Shown one piece after another: positions 47,587 to 55,866 of a stretch of DNA of 64,000 nt. The DNA is from Streptomyces taklimakanensis (GTDB lineage Bacteria > Actinomycetota > Actinomycetes > Streptomycetales > Streptomycetaceae), in assembly GCF_009709575.1 (NCBI RefSeq), contig NZ_WIXO01000001.1, positions 1,364,001-1,428,000 on the forward strand. Direction: 5' to 3'. How positions within the stretch are numbered: the first letter of the stretch is position 1; every line of letters begins with the position of its first letter. The notes under the pieces were generated by a model that did not search any database, had not been told where the DNA came from, and saw nothing but the letters and a program-made list of their open reading frames with translations. Both the position numbers and the translations under genes were made by a program.

Positions 47587-48798
47587 TCACCACCACTGGC
47601 CGCGCCCACGCCGAATGCTGCGTCGATGGCCTTCCGGGCACGGTCCCGGCTGTTCGGCAATCAGGTGCGTGTACACACGCAGCGTGAAGCCCGGGTCCGA
47701 GTGGCCGAGGTACTCGGCGAGAGCCCTGATGTTCTCTCCGGCGTCCAGCAGCACCGACGCGTAGTAGTGGCGCAGTGCATGAACGCCGTGTTCCCGCGAC
47801 TCCTTGAACCGCTCTCCCGGCGCGCGCTCGGGGATGACCCCGGCGGAGACGAGAGCAGGCTTCCACAGGTACGCGTTGAAGTAGTTCCAGTTCAGCGCCT
47901 TCCGCTCCCACGAGTAGAACAGCAGCGCGGCCGTGACGGGCGGCCCGGCCGGCGTCTTCCACGGCAGCGTTATCTCAAGAGGCGGTCGCCGGGTGATGTG
48001 CTCGTCCACCGCCTGGGCCACCACATCGGGCAGCGGCACGTCACGCAACTTGCCGCCCTTGGGCGGGGCGAAGACCAAGCGTGAGTCGACCATCTTGACC
48101 TGCCGGACGACGTGGACGACCCCTCCGAGGAAATCGACCTCATCGACCGCCAGCCCGAAAATCTCCCCTTGCCGCAGACCACAACCGGCACCCACATCCA
48201 CGATCGCGGCGTACTGAGCGGGAAGACCGTGCCGGACCGCATGGACACGCTCACGGGTCCACGACTTGAGCTTCCTCGCGTCCAGCTTAGGTGCCTTCAC
48301 CGAACCGGCACGGCAGGGGTTACGGGCGATGATGCCGTCGTCGACGGCCGCGGCGAGCACGGCGGAGACGTTGGCGAACATGACGTGCTGGTAAGACGAC
48401 GTGATGCCGGAGTCTTTCAGCTCGCGGGCCCACGTGCGGATGTGGCCGGGCTGGAAGGCGCTGAGGGAGCGTGAGTCGATGTGCGGGAAGGCGTGCAACC
48501 GGAACCGCAACTCCATGGCTCCCAGGGTGGACGGGGCGGTCGTCCGCGATGCGAGCCACTGCGCGGCGAACTGCTGGAATGTGACTCTTCCCGCCAACGG
48601 GTCGACGTACTACCCACGGGCCATGTCGGCAGCGATCTGCGTCAACCATATTTCGGCGAGGCGCTTTTACTTGTCGGGGAACGACTTGCTGCGCTCGGTG
48701 CTGTCCGGCGCGACGTAACGGTCGCGGTAGCGCATGCCGGTGCCGTAGCGGTCGGTCCTGACGCGGCACGGCTTGCCGTCGAGGCCGGGCTCAGTCAT
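47587..48798 (-). pseudogene. Tyrosine-type site-specific integrase, two in-frame stops
   Basis: Phage/AICE-type tyrosine recombinase of about 403 codons. From the ATG at 48798 (MTEPGLDGKPCR) the frame meets TAA at codon 44 (48667-48669) and TAG at codon 63 (48610-48612), both at positions where homologues usually have Gln (DKQKR and ARGQYVDP), i.e. consistent with C-to-T changes. The rest, including the SAM-like core-binding domain and catalytic R (CGLRQGE), HALRHYY, LGHSD and the nucleophile Tyr (RVYTHL), is intact. The downstream fragment could still be translated from an internal TTG at 48597. It ends 47 bp after the glnA terminator. Confidence 0.85.
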
Positions 48799-49111
48799 GT
48801 ATCAGCGGTCTTGAATGTGGTCTGCCATGCGGTGCGTGATCTCCTCTGGAAGCGCCACAGGACAGGACCGGTGTGGTCCCGCCCTGCGGCGTTGTGCTCG
48901 GTTGGTGGTGGCTAGCGGCCATGTCTGTGGCCATGCGTTCAGCGGCCCAGCGCCGGACGGCTGCGGGGTCGTAGCGCAGGTGCTTACCGACGCAGAATCC
49001 GGGCGGTCTGGTGTGCTTCTTGCGCCAGGCGTAGACGGTCTCCAGGGGGGCGCCGAACAGGTCGGCGATGTCGTCGGGAGTGAGGTAGCGGTCCGGAAGC
49101 CCGGCCCGCAA
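48791..49111 (-). CDS. Excisionase-like HTH protein (start uncertain)
   Basis: C-terminal part of a longer open frame that encodes YLTPDDIADLFGAPLETVYAWRKKH followed by CVGKHLRYDPAAVRRWAAE, the winged HTH pattern of actinomycete excisionases (Xis/MerR-like). The stop overlaps the integrase start by 8 bp, the usual xis-int arrangement. A TTG at 49111 gives 106 aa; no ribosome-binding site is clear, and the frame runs on without a stop into the DUF3631 remnant, so an original start may have been lost. Tail rich in Gly/Pro/His. Confidence 0.55.
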   Translation of the reverse strand: MRAGLPDRYLTPDDIADLFGAPLETVYAWRKKHTRPPGFCVGKHLRYDPAAVRRWAAERMATDMAASHHQPSTTPQGGTTPVLSCGASRGDHAPHGRPHSRPLIHD

Positions 49112-49915
49112 CGTGGTCGTGGCGAATGCCCTGCGGCGGTATCTCCTCCGTGACGCCGATAAAGGCGGAAGCGTCCCTTCTCTGGGGCCCACTACATCCG
49201 CACCGTCGGTGACCTGCGGTGTAACAGCTACAGCGGACTTCGGCGGGGACGGGCAGTACCGCTCCCAGGCGCTGGCTAGGTTCTCGGCGTAGTAACCCCG
49301 CGGCACCCCGGCGGTGGTGCGGACGGGGTGCGGCTTGATGGGCTTGTTGTCCGCAGTGACGTACTCGCCGAGCATCCGCGACAGGCCCCGGGGGGTGAGT
49401 GGCTTGTCGCCCACGTCGCCCCAGGACGCTTCTTCCGTCGCGTTGAGGATGTCGAGGATGACGGCGGTGGGCATCTGGCCGACCTCTTGAAGCGCCTGAT
49501 CACGCAGGCCGGTCAGTAGCCGGATACCCAGCGATGCCTTGTTGTCGTCCTGGACGGCGGTGACCAGCTCCACACACGCAACCCGGGCCCGCTCAACCAG
49601 GCACCTCCGGCCATGTCGGCAACCGCCGAGAGGGGTTCTCAGACGTCGGCGGGCCGTTCGGTGATGCCCTCCGGCATGCAAGCCGCGTCCCCTCCACAGC
49701 CGGGCGGACGGCGGCCCAGGGGCGGTCAGCCGGTCGCGCAGCGCGTGATCCCCCTTCTCGTGAATGCGCCGCCAGAACGCTCGACCTTCTCGTTAGGGGC
49801 GCGGCGGCGCATCCGGATGATGACTGAGCGGGTCAGGGTCGTGTCCGGCAGACTACCGAGGCCAGCGGCGGCCATCGCGCAGTAGGACAAGAGCGCCTGC
49901 ACCGACTGGGTGGCC
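49112..49915 (-). pseudogene. Shattered DUF3631 (primase/helicase-like) gene
   Basis: Pieces of a DUF3631 protein, common in actinobacterial integrative elements, are recognisable in three frames. From upstream (right) to left: AAAGLGSLPDTTLTRSVIIRMRRRAPNE; FWRRIHEKGDHALRDRL after a lost base; ITERPADV-stop-EPLSAVADMAGGAW, where TGG has become TGA; then ERARVACVELV and SLGIRLLTGLRD to AENLASAWERYCPS. At least three frameshifts and one nonsense codon. The 5' part of the gene is missing beyond about 49915. Confidence 0.8.
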
Positions 49916-49989
49916 TTGAGGAAAGCTGCCTGGCTGACGAGCGACCACCTAGCGTTGACACTCTGCCCGCCACCTAGCTCTCGCTACGG

Positions 49990-50001
49990 GTGCCCCAGAA
50001 G
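49990..50001 (+). repeat. 12-bp repeat GTGCCCCAGAAG, copy 1
   Basis: Same orientation as copy 2 at 52972-52983; both are followed within a few bases by AATC and CTG. Flanks the segment that carries the Cys ORF, OLD and KTSC genes. Confidence 0.6.
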
Positions 50002-50193
50002 TAATCTCTGCCATCGTGTTGGTGTGAAGGATGTCACCAGGGGAATAGAAGCAGGATACCTACACTCACATCAAGGCTACAGAATGTGACGCTGACTACT
50101 TTAAGTTATTGTCAGTGCCATCTGTCAGCCTATCTGTACTGGCGCTGAACGAGAGCTAGTGTGAGGGGTCAACGAACCGAGGAGTGGTACGCC

Positions 50194-50412
50194 ATGACCA
50201 GCGGCCGCAAGACTCGCATACATCACTCAGACATCCCCAGCCCAAATGGATGTCGGTGGTGTGGGGATTCCCAATATCATCATGGATACCAATGGGTTGC
50301 CTCGGTTGGCCTTCATCTCTGGGAAGCTCCCACACCCGCGCAGCGACTCAAGCGCATGCAGGCGCGGCGTGCGGCACGAGGAGATGTGAAGCGAAATCAA
50401 GCATCCCAGTAG
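50194..50412 (+). CDS. Small putative zinc-binding protein of integrative elements
   Basis: 72 aa starting MTSGRKTRIHHSDIPSP, with CRWCGDSQYHHG (Cys-x2-Cys and two His, likely Zn site) and a C-terminal TPAQRLKRMQARRAAR helix. This short C-x2-C protein pattern is common in Streptomyces mobile elements (recalled). GGAG lies 9 bases before the ATG at 50194. It overlaps the 3' end of the OLD gene by 16 bp, convergently. Function unknown. Confidence 0.6.
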   Translation: MTSGRKTRIHHSDIPSPNGCRWCGDSQYHHGYQWVASVGLHLWEAPTPAQRLKRMQARRAARGDVKRNQASQ

Positions 50413-52262
50413 TGCGGACCAGCGTCTTGAGCTTTACTAACGAGGATGTCAAAGGTTTCAGTAAGGGCAGGGGGGATCCTATCTTTGGTGATTACTGTGG
50501 CAATGCCAGTCATCATGACATCCTTCCCCTTCGGCCCGTAATCAGAGCCTTTTTTGAGCATGTCCAAAACGGCAGAGCTGAACTTCTTCCCACGATGGGC
50601 AGCAAAGTCGTCCGGCGTCCAATACTCATGCCCCCCCTTACGTTTCCAAAGTTCATTGGCAGCATGCGCCCAGTCTTCATCATCGAACAGGTCTTCCAGT
50701 TCATTAGGGAGACCAATGTAGTGACACTCGCGCTGCAGGTCGAACCCGTATTCCTTAAGCTTGTCATCCCGGAATGTCTTTTTGTTGTTGGTGCGACTAT
50801 CCTTGTCGACCACGAAGGCGACGTTCCTTTTGTGAGATTTCAAAAACCGTGCGAATTTAAGCGCCCCTTCGTTGTTCCCTCCATCCCAGAGGCAGATTCC
50901 CACAGACTGAATAGGGACGCCAGCGTATTTCTTGAAAAGGATTGGGAAGGCCGCCATCTCGGAAGGGCCCTCCACGGCAACAAAGAACCGTTCATGCAAA
51001 AGCACGCTGTTCCTGAAGCCTAGCGCTGTAGCGATGGTCGAGAGGTGCCTTCGTACTTCCTCGTCTTTACTCTCATCGGAGAGCAGCTCAGCGTAAGTTC
51101 CTTCCTCCGACACGCGAAGATGCACCACGTTGGCAATGTCAACTCCATCAATCAAGTTCATAGAATGCGTTGCTACGACCACCCGGGCATTGGGCCGTGC
51201 GGACTGTTCATGAATGAGGTTCATGACACGCCGCTGATGCTCATAATCGAGATGAGTATCCGGCTCATCATAAACAAATACTACATCTGTATCCCTGCTC
51301 TCTCCGCCACTGCCCTCATCGTCTTTATTGCTGCCGAGTACCTGACTGCTACTTTCCCAAAGCGCCAGCGAGATCCTACGCGACCTCCCTGTACCAGCGG
51401 CAGATAGTGGCACCTCATGGCCGTTCCTGTTTGCCACCCTGACTTCGACCCCGGCCAGAGAAGGACGAACCTGTACCTGAGGGTTGAGCCGAAGGGCAGA
51501 AAACCCGCACCTCTTCATAACATGCTTACGGATGTGGTCAATATCGGCGACCAGCGAATCCGCCAGATGATCTTCTAGTTCAGTAATCCTTTTCTGTGAG
51601 GACTCACTTTTGCTGTACTCCCTCAGCTTCGAATTGAGGATGCTTTGCACAACAATTTCAGGCGCTTGCACAGCATCACCTTTGAAGTACACCACCACAG
51701 GCAAGCGCCCTGCTAGGGCGTTAGAAACAGGTACCCATTCCTCCACGGTCGGCATTCCTTCAGCTAGTCGAGCTAGAGGAGTCGTCCAACTTTCCCGGGC
51801 GTTTGCACGTCCAACCGGCTGGATGTTGTACTTGGCTGCGACTTCCTTAAGGCGGGCTATTTTTTCTGATTCGATATTGCGCAATTCTTCGACTTCGCAG
51901 ACACTCATCCTTACTTCAAGATGAGAGCCTTCATCAGGGCTGTAACGTCTGCGAATTTTGACAAGTTCCGAAAGGCCGAGTTCCACACGTTCCGACTGGC
52001 TAAGTTGAAAAGTCCCGGTTACTACGATCTGCTTTACAGTCACCGCAGGCTGCTGGTCATCACTATCGGAAGGTGCCGCCGACAGTTGCGACAGATCATG
52101 CTCGGACGGCTCTTTCCCTGAAATCAAGAAATTAAGAGCATCCAACAGTGCACTCTTTCCACCGTCATTCTGCCCGGTAATGATTGTCTGGTTTTTGATG
52201 GGCACGAATGAAACATTGAAGAGGGAGCGAAATCCCTCAACAGAAATGTCGCAGATCTGCAT
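50397..52262 (-). CDS. OLD-family ATPase-TOPRIM endonuclease
   Basis: 621 aa, single polypeptide. N-terminal ABC/SMC-like ATPase: Walker A GQNDGGKS (30-37), signature-like AAGTGRSRR (288-296), Walker B VFVYDEPD (328-335) and H-loop His366 (VATHSMN). C-terminal TOPRIM nuclease: E431 (AVEGPSE), the acidic pair D486/D488 (VVDKDS) and GLPNELEDLF. This is overcoming-lysogenization-defect (OLD) architecture, relatives of which (OLD, GajA of Gabija) act as anti-phage nucleases. No UvrD-like helicase (Gabija partner) lies next to it. GAGG precedes the ATG by 7 bases. Upstream by 89 bp is a KTSC-domain gene on the same strand. Lower-GC codon use than the flanking core genes indicates acquisition. Confidence 0.9.
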   Translation of the reverse strand: MQICDISVEGFRSLFNVSFVPIKNQTIITGQNDGGKSALLDALNFLISGKEPSEHDLSQLSAAPSDSDDQQPAVTVKQIVVTGTFQLSQSERVELGLSELVKIRRRYSPDEGSHLEVRMSVCEVEELRNIESEKIARLKEVAAKYNIQPVGRANARESWTTPLARLAEGMPTVEEWVPVSNALAGRLPVVVYFKGDAVQAPEIVVQSILNSKLREYSKSESSQKRITELEDHLADSLVADIDHIRKHVMKRCGFSALRLNPQVQVRPSLAGVEVRVANRNGHEVPLSAAGTGRSRRISLALWESSSQVLGSNKDDEGSGGESRDTDVVFVYDEPDTHLDYEHQRRVMNLIHEQSARPNARVVVATHSMNLIDGVDIANVVHLRVSEEGTYAELLSDESKDEEVRRHLSTIATALGFRNSVLLHERFFVAVEGPSEMAAFPILFKKYAGVPIQSVGICLWDGGNNEGALKFARFLKSHKRNVAFVVDKDSRTNNKKTFRDDKLKEYGFDLQRECHYIGLPNELEDLFDDEDWAHAANELWKRKGGHEYWTPDDFAAHRGKKFSSAVLDMLKKGSDYGPKGKDVMMTGIATVITKDRIPPALTETFDILVSKAQDAGPHYWDA

Positions 52263-52351
52263 TTACTACCTCGATCATCCCTATATAAAGATTCCCGTTT
52301 ACGTGCGGCCGGAATCGCCCGCATGGGGATTCACCCTAAGCTGCCCCTGCG

Positions 52352-52801
52352 TTAAACTTCCCCTTGGGTTGACGGATGCACTTTTTGGTATGGATACTTT
52401 CCCTTTACGAATTGATGAAAGTACTTTCCCTTGCTGCCTGCAGCCATCAACTCCGCGTACAGATGATTCGGGACTCCGCGATACTGGTAGACCGCGCCGC
52501 TTTGAAAGCGAATTTCAAGGAGATCTTCGCCAGGGTCATACCCAACCGAAGACAGATGTGACGAGATAACGACCTGATGCAACATCAACCCCCCTGGGCT
52601 TGTGAGTAGTTCACCAGCCAACAAGGGAACGATGGTAGCACCGGAACGGCTAGCCCCAAGAGCCTCAAAGGTTCCAAGGTCGATGCCATTCCCACTCGCG
52701 GGAGCCTGAATACCCGAATTCGAACAAACAATCGCACTGAGGGTCTTCGCCGCCTTCATGTCAGTCTGGGGCGCGAAACCATAGACAACACGGGCCACCA
52801 T
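52352..52801 (-). CDS. KTSC-domain protein, probable partner of the OLD nuclease
   Basis: 149 aa. Residues about 75-140 are a KTSC domain: VISSHLSSVGYDPGEDLLEIRF, the central YxY motif VYQYRGVP, and the SKGKYFHQFVKGKYPYQKV end. The family is predicted to bind RNA or nucleic acid (it is named for a lysyl-tRNA synthetase C-terminal domain). The N-terminal 70 residues match nothing I recognise. The ATG at 52801 has TTGGAG eight bases upstream; an internal ATG at 52585 with AGGGGGG would give only the 77-aa KTSC domain. It precedes the OLD gene on the same strand by 89 bp and is likely co-transcribed. Confidence 0.72.
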   Translation of the reverse strand: MVARVVYGFAPQTDMKAAKTLSAIVCSNSGIQAPASGNGIDLGTFEALGASRSGATIVPLLAGELLTSPGGLMLHQVVISSHLSSVGYDPGEDLLEIRFQSGAVYQYRGVPNHLYAELMAAGSKGKYFHQFVKGKYPYQKVHPSTQGEV

Positions 52802-52971
52802 CAGCCTGGCTCCAAAGCATCTGCCAAGGCTTTTCCTGCAGGTCAGAGCCAACCTCTGTCCTGCCGTGCACAACGCTCCCTGTCCCTAGGGCACGGGTTT
52901 GCTTCTCGGCACGTAGCTGTCCCCACACCGGAGATCGCAAACAACCCGGAACCCTGACCAGGCCAGTAGTA

Positions 52972-52983
52972 GTGCCCCAGAAG
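52972..52983 (+). repeat. 12-bp repeat GTGCCCCAGAAG, copy 2
   Basis: Direct-repeat partner of 49990-50001; see the mobile element entry for an alternative pair of boundary repeats. Confidence 0.6.
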
Positions 52984-53278
52984 ACAATCCTGATCATGTC
53001 GTAGAAGTCCGGGAAGCCCAATTTTTGCTTCAGCAGAGGGGACGTGGTCCGACTGCTGGCGACGAGGCGAGGCCGAACTGGTAAAGCGGTGGTCAGGTGA
53101 CCTTGTGGATGTTGACTGAGCCGTCGGAAAGCCCCAGGGACGACCAGCAACAACCGTCAAAGGCCGTGTCCCACTGGTCAGCGAGGTGCGGGAACATGGT
53201 CCCCGAGGTAGCAGGTTCGGCACATCAGTTCTTCGACAACTGATCGGGACCGGGACGCCGCTCCCCGGCACCCGGGAA

Positions 53279-53316
53279 CGCCGTCGGCCCCGCACTCCGG
53301 TGCGGGGCCGACGGCG
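53279..53316. terminator. Hairpin terminator at the island/core border
   Basis: Perfect 16-bp stem (CGCCGTCGGCCCCGCA with complement) and 6-nt loop. Confidence 0.75.
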
Positions 53317-53511
53317 TCGCGCCTCCTGCGGGCCTCGGACCCAGGGCAGGATTCGGAGACTCCCGCGGAAGGTGGTGCCCGTCGCTCTCCTCCGTCGTCT
53401 GCCGTCGACGCCCGGTGGGCGGCCGAGGCCGGGAGCACCACGTCCCCCCCGGTGTGCTGCCGGGCGGGGACACACCTCCCGTGCGGGACCGGCCGTGGGG
53501 TCGTGGGCCGG

Positions 53512-54864
53512 TCAGCGCAGCAGGTGGAGGGGGACGGCGCCGGCCATCGCCTTCGCTCCGGCGTCGTTGGGGTGGAGGTGGTCGCCGCTGTCGTAGCGGG
53601 AGTTCAGCCGCAGCGGGTCGGACGGGTCGCGCAGGGCCCGGTCGAAGTCGACGACCCCGTCGTACTCGCCGCTGGTGCGGATCCAGCGGTTGACGGCCTG
53701 GCGGGCGGCCTCGTTCTCCTCGCTGTGGAAGCCGAGGGTGTCGCCCTTGAACGGCAGGATCGTGCCGCCGTGGGCCTTCAGTCCCCGCTCGTGGGCACGG
53801 GCGATGATCTGGCGGTGGGCGTCGATGAGGTCCTGGGCGGTGACCTTCTCGGACGCGGGGGCGGTGGTGCCCGGATGCCCGAGGTCGTTGACGCCGAGCA
53901 GGACGATGACGTGTTCGGCGCCGGGCTGGGCGGCCACGTCGCGGTCGAAGCGGCGCAGGGCGCTCTGTCCGAAGTAGGCCGCGTAGTTCTCGGCGTCGGA
54001 GCCGGCCGGTGGGTTGGGGTCGTGCAGCAGGCGGTTGCCGCTGACGCCCTGGTTGAGCACGCCGCGGGCGTGGGGGCCGTGGGCGGAGCGCAGCCGCCGG
54101 GCGAGGATGTCGGGCCACCGGTGGTTGGCGTTGACGTCGGTGTCGGAGCCGTCGGTGATGGAGTCGCCGAACGCGACGACGGCCGAGGCCCCGCGGTGGG
54201 TGCTCACGCTGACGCCGGTCAGGAAGTACCAGCGGTCGAAGGTGGCGGTGGGTTCGATGTCCGCCGCGCCGGTGACGTTGCCGGGGGCGGCGTGGTTGTG
54301 CTGGAAGGCGAACGCGTGGACCGTCGAGCCGGGGGTGCGCTCGGGCAGGTGGACGCTGATCACCAGGTCGGAGCCGGCGGGCACCGCCAGGTCGACGGGG
54401 TCGCTGAGGGCGGGCGCGCCGGCGGGGACGGTGGTGGCGGCGCGTCCGCCGAAGGTGAGGGCCCGGTCGGTGCGCGGGTCGATGCGGGTGGTGGATCCGT
54501 CGCCGCTCCGGCGGGCGATGCGGGCCTCGCCGATGACCAGGGGCCGGTCGCCGAACTCGTTGGAGAACCGGACGCGGACCCGGTTGCCTCCGACGCTGGT
54601 GTGGACGGTCTGCCGGACGGTCTGGTCCTCGAAGACGGTGCCGTCCGAGGCGGGCACGGCCGTGGGCGTGGTGGACCAGGTGCCCACCCAGGTCCGTCCG
54701 CCCCGATCGGCGGTGTGCCGCCCCTGGCCGGGCTCGCTCCCGGTACCGGACGCGGCGGGCGTGGACTGGGCCGTGAGCAGGAGCAGGGCGCCGATGAGCA
54801 GGGTCACGACGCGGTTCGCCGCGCTCCCGGTGCGGCGTCCGCGGCGCGCGCGGTCGTCGGACAT
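53512..54864 (-). CDS. Secreted SGNH/GDSL-family hydrolase
   Basis: 450 aa. Signal/membrane segment NRVVTLLIGALLLLTAQSTPAAS (about 18-42), an N-terminal carbohydrate-binding-like domain (about 65-210) and an SGNH hydrolase domain with block I FGDSITDG, block II GVSGNRL, block III LGVNDLG and the C-terminal DHLHPND catalytic Asp-His. Likely an extracellular esterase or rhamnogalacturonan-acetylesterase-like enzyme. The ATG at 54864 has GGGAG upstream at good spacing. Same strand as the polysaccharide deacetylase, 40 bp downstream of it; they could be one transcript. Confidence 0.9.
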   Translation of the reverse strand: MSDDRARRGRRTGSAANRVVTLLIGALLLLTAQSTPAASGTGSEPGQGRHTADRGGRTWVGTWSTTPTAVPASDGTVFEDQTVRQTVHTSVGGNRVRVRFSNEFGDRPLVIGEARIARRSGDGSTTRIDPRTDRALTFGGRAATTVPAGAPALSDPVDLAVPAGSDLVISVHLPERTPGSTVHAFAFQHNHAAPGNVTGAADIEPTATFDRWYFLTGVSVSTHRGASAVVAFGDSITDGSDTDVNANHRWPDILARRLRSAHGPHARGVLNQGVSGNRLLHDPNPPAGSDAENYAAYFGQSALRRFDRDVAAQPGAEHVIVLLGVNDLGHPGTTAPASEKVTAQDLIDAHRQIIARAHERGLKAHGGTILPFKGDTLGFHSEENEAARQAVNRWIRTSGEYDGVVDFDRALRDPSDPLRLNSRYDSGDHLHPNDAGAKAMAGAVPLHLLR

Positions 54865-54904
54865 GCGGTTCTCCCGGAGGTGCCGGTGGTGTGGACGGGG
54901 CGGT

Positions 54905-55705
54905 TCAGGCACGGCGGGCGGGGCGGTCGAAGCGCCAGCCCTCGGCGCGCAGGAGGGGAACGATCCGGTCGACGGCCGCGACGGTCTGGTCGCGGTCGCC
55001 GCCGCCGTCGTGCATCAGGACGACGGCCCCCGGCGTGACGCCCTCGACGACGCGGCGGACCAGTTCGTCGGTGCCCGGCGGTTCCCAGTCGCCGACGGCC
55101 AGCCGCCAGCCCAGCGGCTGCATCCCCAACTCCGCCGCCACCTGCGGGGTTCGGCCCCAACTGCCGTAGGGGGCGCGGAAGTAGCGGACCGGCACACCGG
55201 GAACGGCCTGGTGGATCTCGGCGTTGGTCGCTTCCAGGTCGGCGCGGACCTCCTCGGGCGACCAGGTGCCCATGTCGTCGTGGCTCATGGTGTGGTTGCA
55301 CAGGGTGTGGCCGCCCCGGACGATGGCGCGCACCAGTTCGGGGTGCTGCCGCACGTGGTCGCCCCACAGGCAGAAGACCGCCTTGACGTGGTGCTTGCGC
55401 AGCACCTTCAGCAGCCGCGGGGTGTCGGTGGGGTCGGGGCCGTCGTCGAAGGTGAGGGCGAGGGTGCGGCCGCCGTGTCGGGTGGAGTCGACGACGGTCG
55501 CGGTCGCCTCGCCCTTCGCCCGGCCGGTCTCCTGCCCGGCCTGGGCGGGGCCCGCCAGGGTCAGGGTGCTCAGGCACAGTCCGGCGGAGAGCAGCAGGGG
55601 CGTCGCCACACGGCGCAGGCGGCGGGGCCGACGAGGGCGCGGCGGGCGCGGCCCGGTGGCCGGAACGGTCTCGGCGGATTCGGTGGTCTCGGTGGTCTCG
55701 GTCAA
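54905..55705 (-). CDS. Secreted polysaccharide deacetylase (NodB domain), copy 1
   Basis: 266 aa. Arg-rich n-region, hydrophobic signal RRVATPLLLSAGLCLSTLTLAGPAQA, then a NodB fold with TFDDGPD, HTMSH, RAPYGSWG, DWEPPG and LMHDGGG motifs, all active-site elements intact (metal Asp-His-His, catalytic Asp and His). Probably deacetylates chitin oligosaccharides or peptidoglycan GlcNAc. The TTG at 55705 is chosen because GAAGGGA lies 9 bases upstream; no ATG is well placed. Its promoter and protein resemble copy 2 at 59193. GDSL hydrolase gene follows. Confidence 0.9.
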   Translation of the reverse strand: MTETTETTESAETVPATGPRPPRPRRPRRLRRVATPLLLSAGLCLSTLTLAGPAQAGQETGRAKGEATATVVDSTRHGGRTLALTFDDGPDPTDTPRLLKVLRKHHVKAVFCLWGDHVRQHPELVRAIVRGGHTLCNHTMSHDDMGTWSPEEVRADLEATNAEIHQAVPGVPVRYFRAPYGSWGRTPQVAAELGMQPLGWRLAVGDWEPPGTDELVRRVVEGVTPGAVVLMHDGGGDRDQTVAAVDRIVPLLRAEGWRFDRPARRA

Positions 55706-55866
55706 CGCTGGTGGTCCCTTCGGGTGCCTCGCCACGAGGCGGCGGGGCGGTGGGGCGGACGCGCAGTGGGCGCGGACGGCACACGCGTGCGGGGCGGCCG
55801 GCGGTCCCCGGCGCGCCGCACGGGCGCGGCCGGGACCTTCCGGAGGCGTTCCGGCCGGGCGGGGAG

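Larger units (their letters stand above)
47458..52849. mobile_element. Degenerate integrative element (accessory island) after glnA
   Basis: Region of lower GC and atypical codon use between glnA and the GDSL hydrolase. The 12-mer GCAGGTCAGAGC occurs at 47458-47469 (8 bp after the glnA stop) and at 52838-52849 in the same orientation and may mark attL/attR. Content: integrase with two stops, excisionase-like HTH, shattered DUF3631 gene, a small Cys ORF, an OLD nuclease and a KTSC-domain gene. The integrase and DUF3631 homology point to an actinomycete integrative element (AICE or related) that lost its transfer and replication functions. No tRNA is seen at either end, so the attachment site assignment is tentative. 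Confidence 0.6.
52802..53511. other. Right end of the island, no supported gene
   Basis: 710 bp between the KTSC gene and the GDSL hydrolase. It contains the right copies of both 12-bp repeats (52838-52849 and 52972-52983), a possible 48-codon GTG ORF on the plus strand (53097-53243, ending AHQFFDN, no clear ribosome site), and a strong hairpin at 53279-53316. GC returns to the core level after about 53250. Some frames on the minus strand (QKLGFPDFYDMIRIVFWGT) look like a transposase or replication-gene scrap but were not identified. Confidence 0.6.

Noticed and set aside
47450..47600. tRNA gene as integrase attachment site
   Set aside because: No cloverleaf or TTCRANTC-like T-loop was recognised near either end of the island.
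49613..49885. 90-codon plus-strand ORF
   Set aside because: Lies antisense to the DUF3631 remnant whose blocks are recognisable on the minus strand.
50397..52801. Gabija, PARIS or retron system
   Set aside because: Gabija needs a UvrD-like GajB, PARIS a separate DUF4435 protein, and a retron a reverse transcriptase; none is present around the OLD gene.
53097..53243. 48-codon GTG ORF on the plus strand
   Set aside because: No convincing ribosome site, no recognisable homology, and it lies in the island border; noted only in the gap entry.
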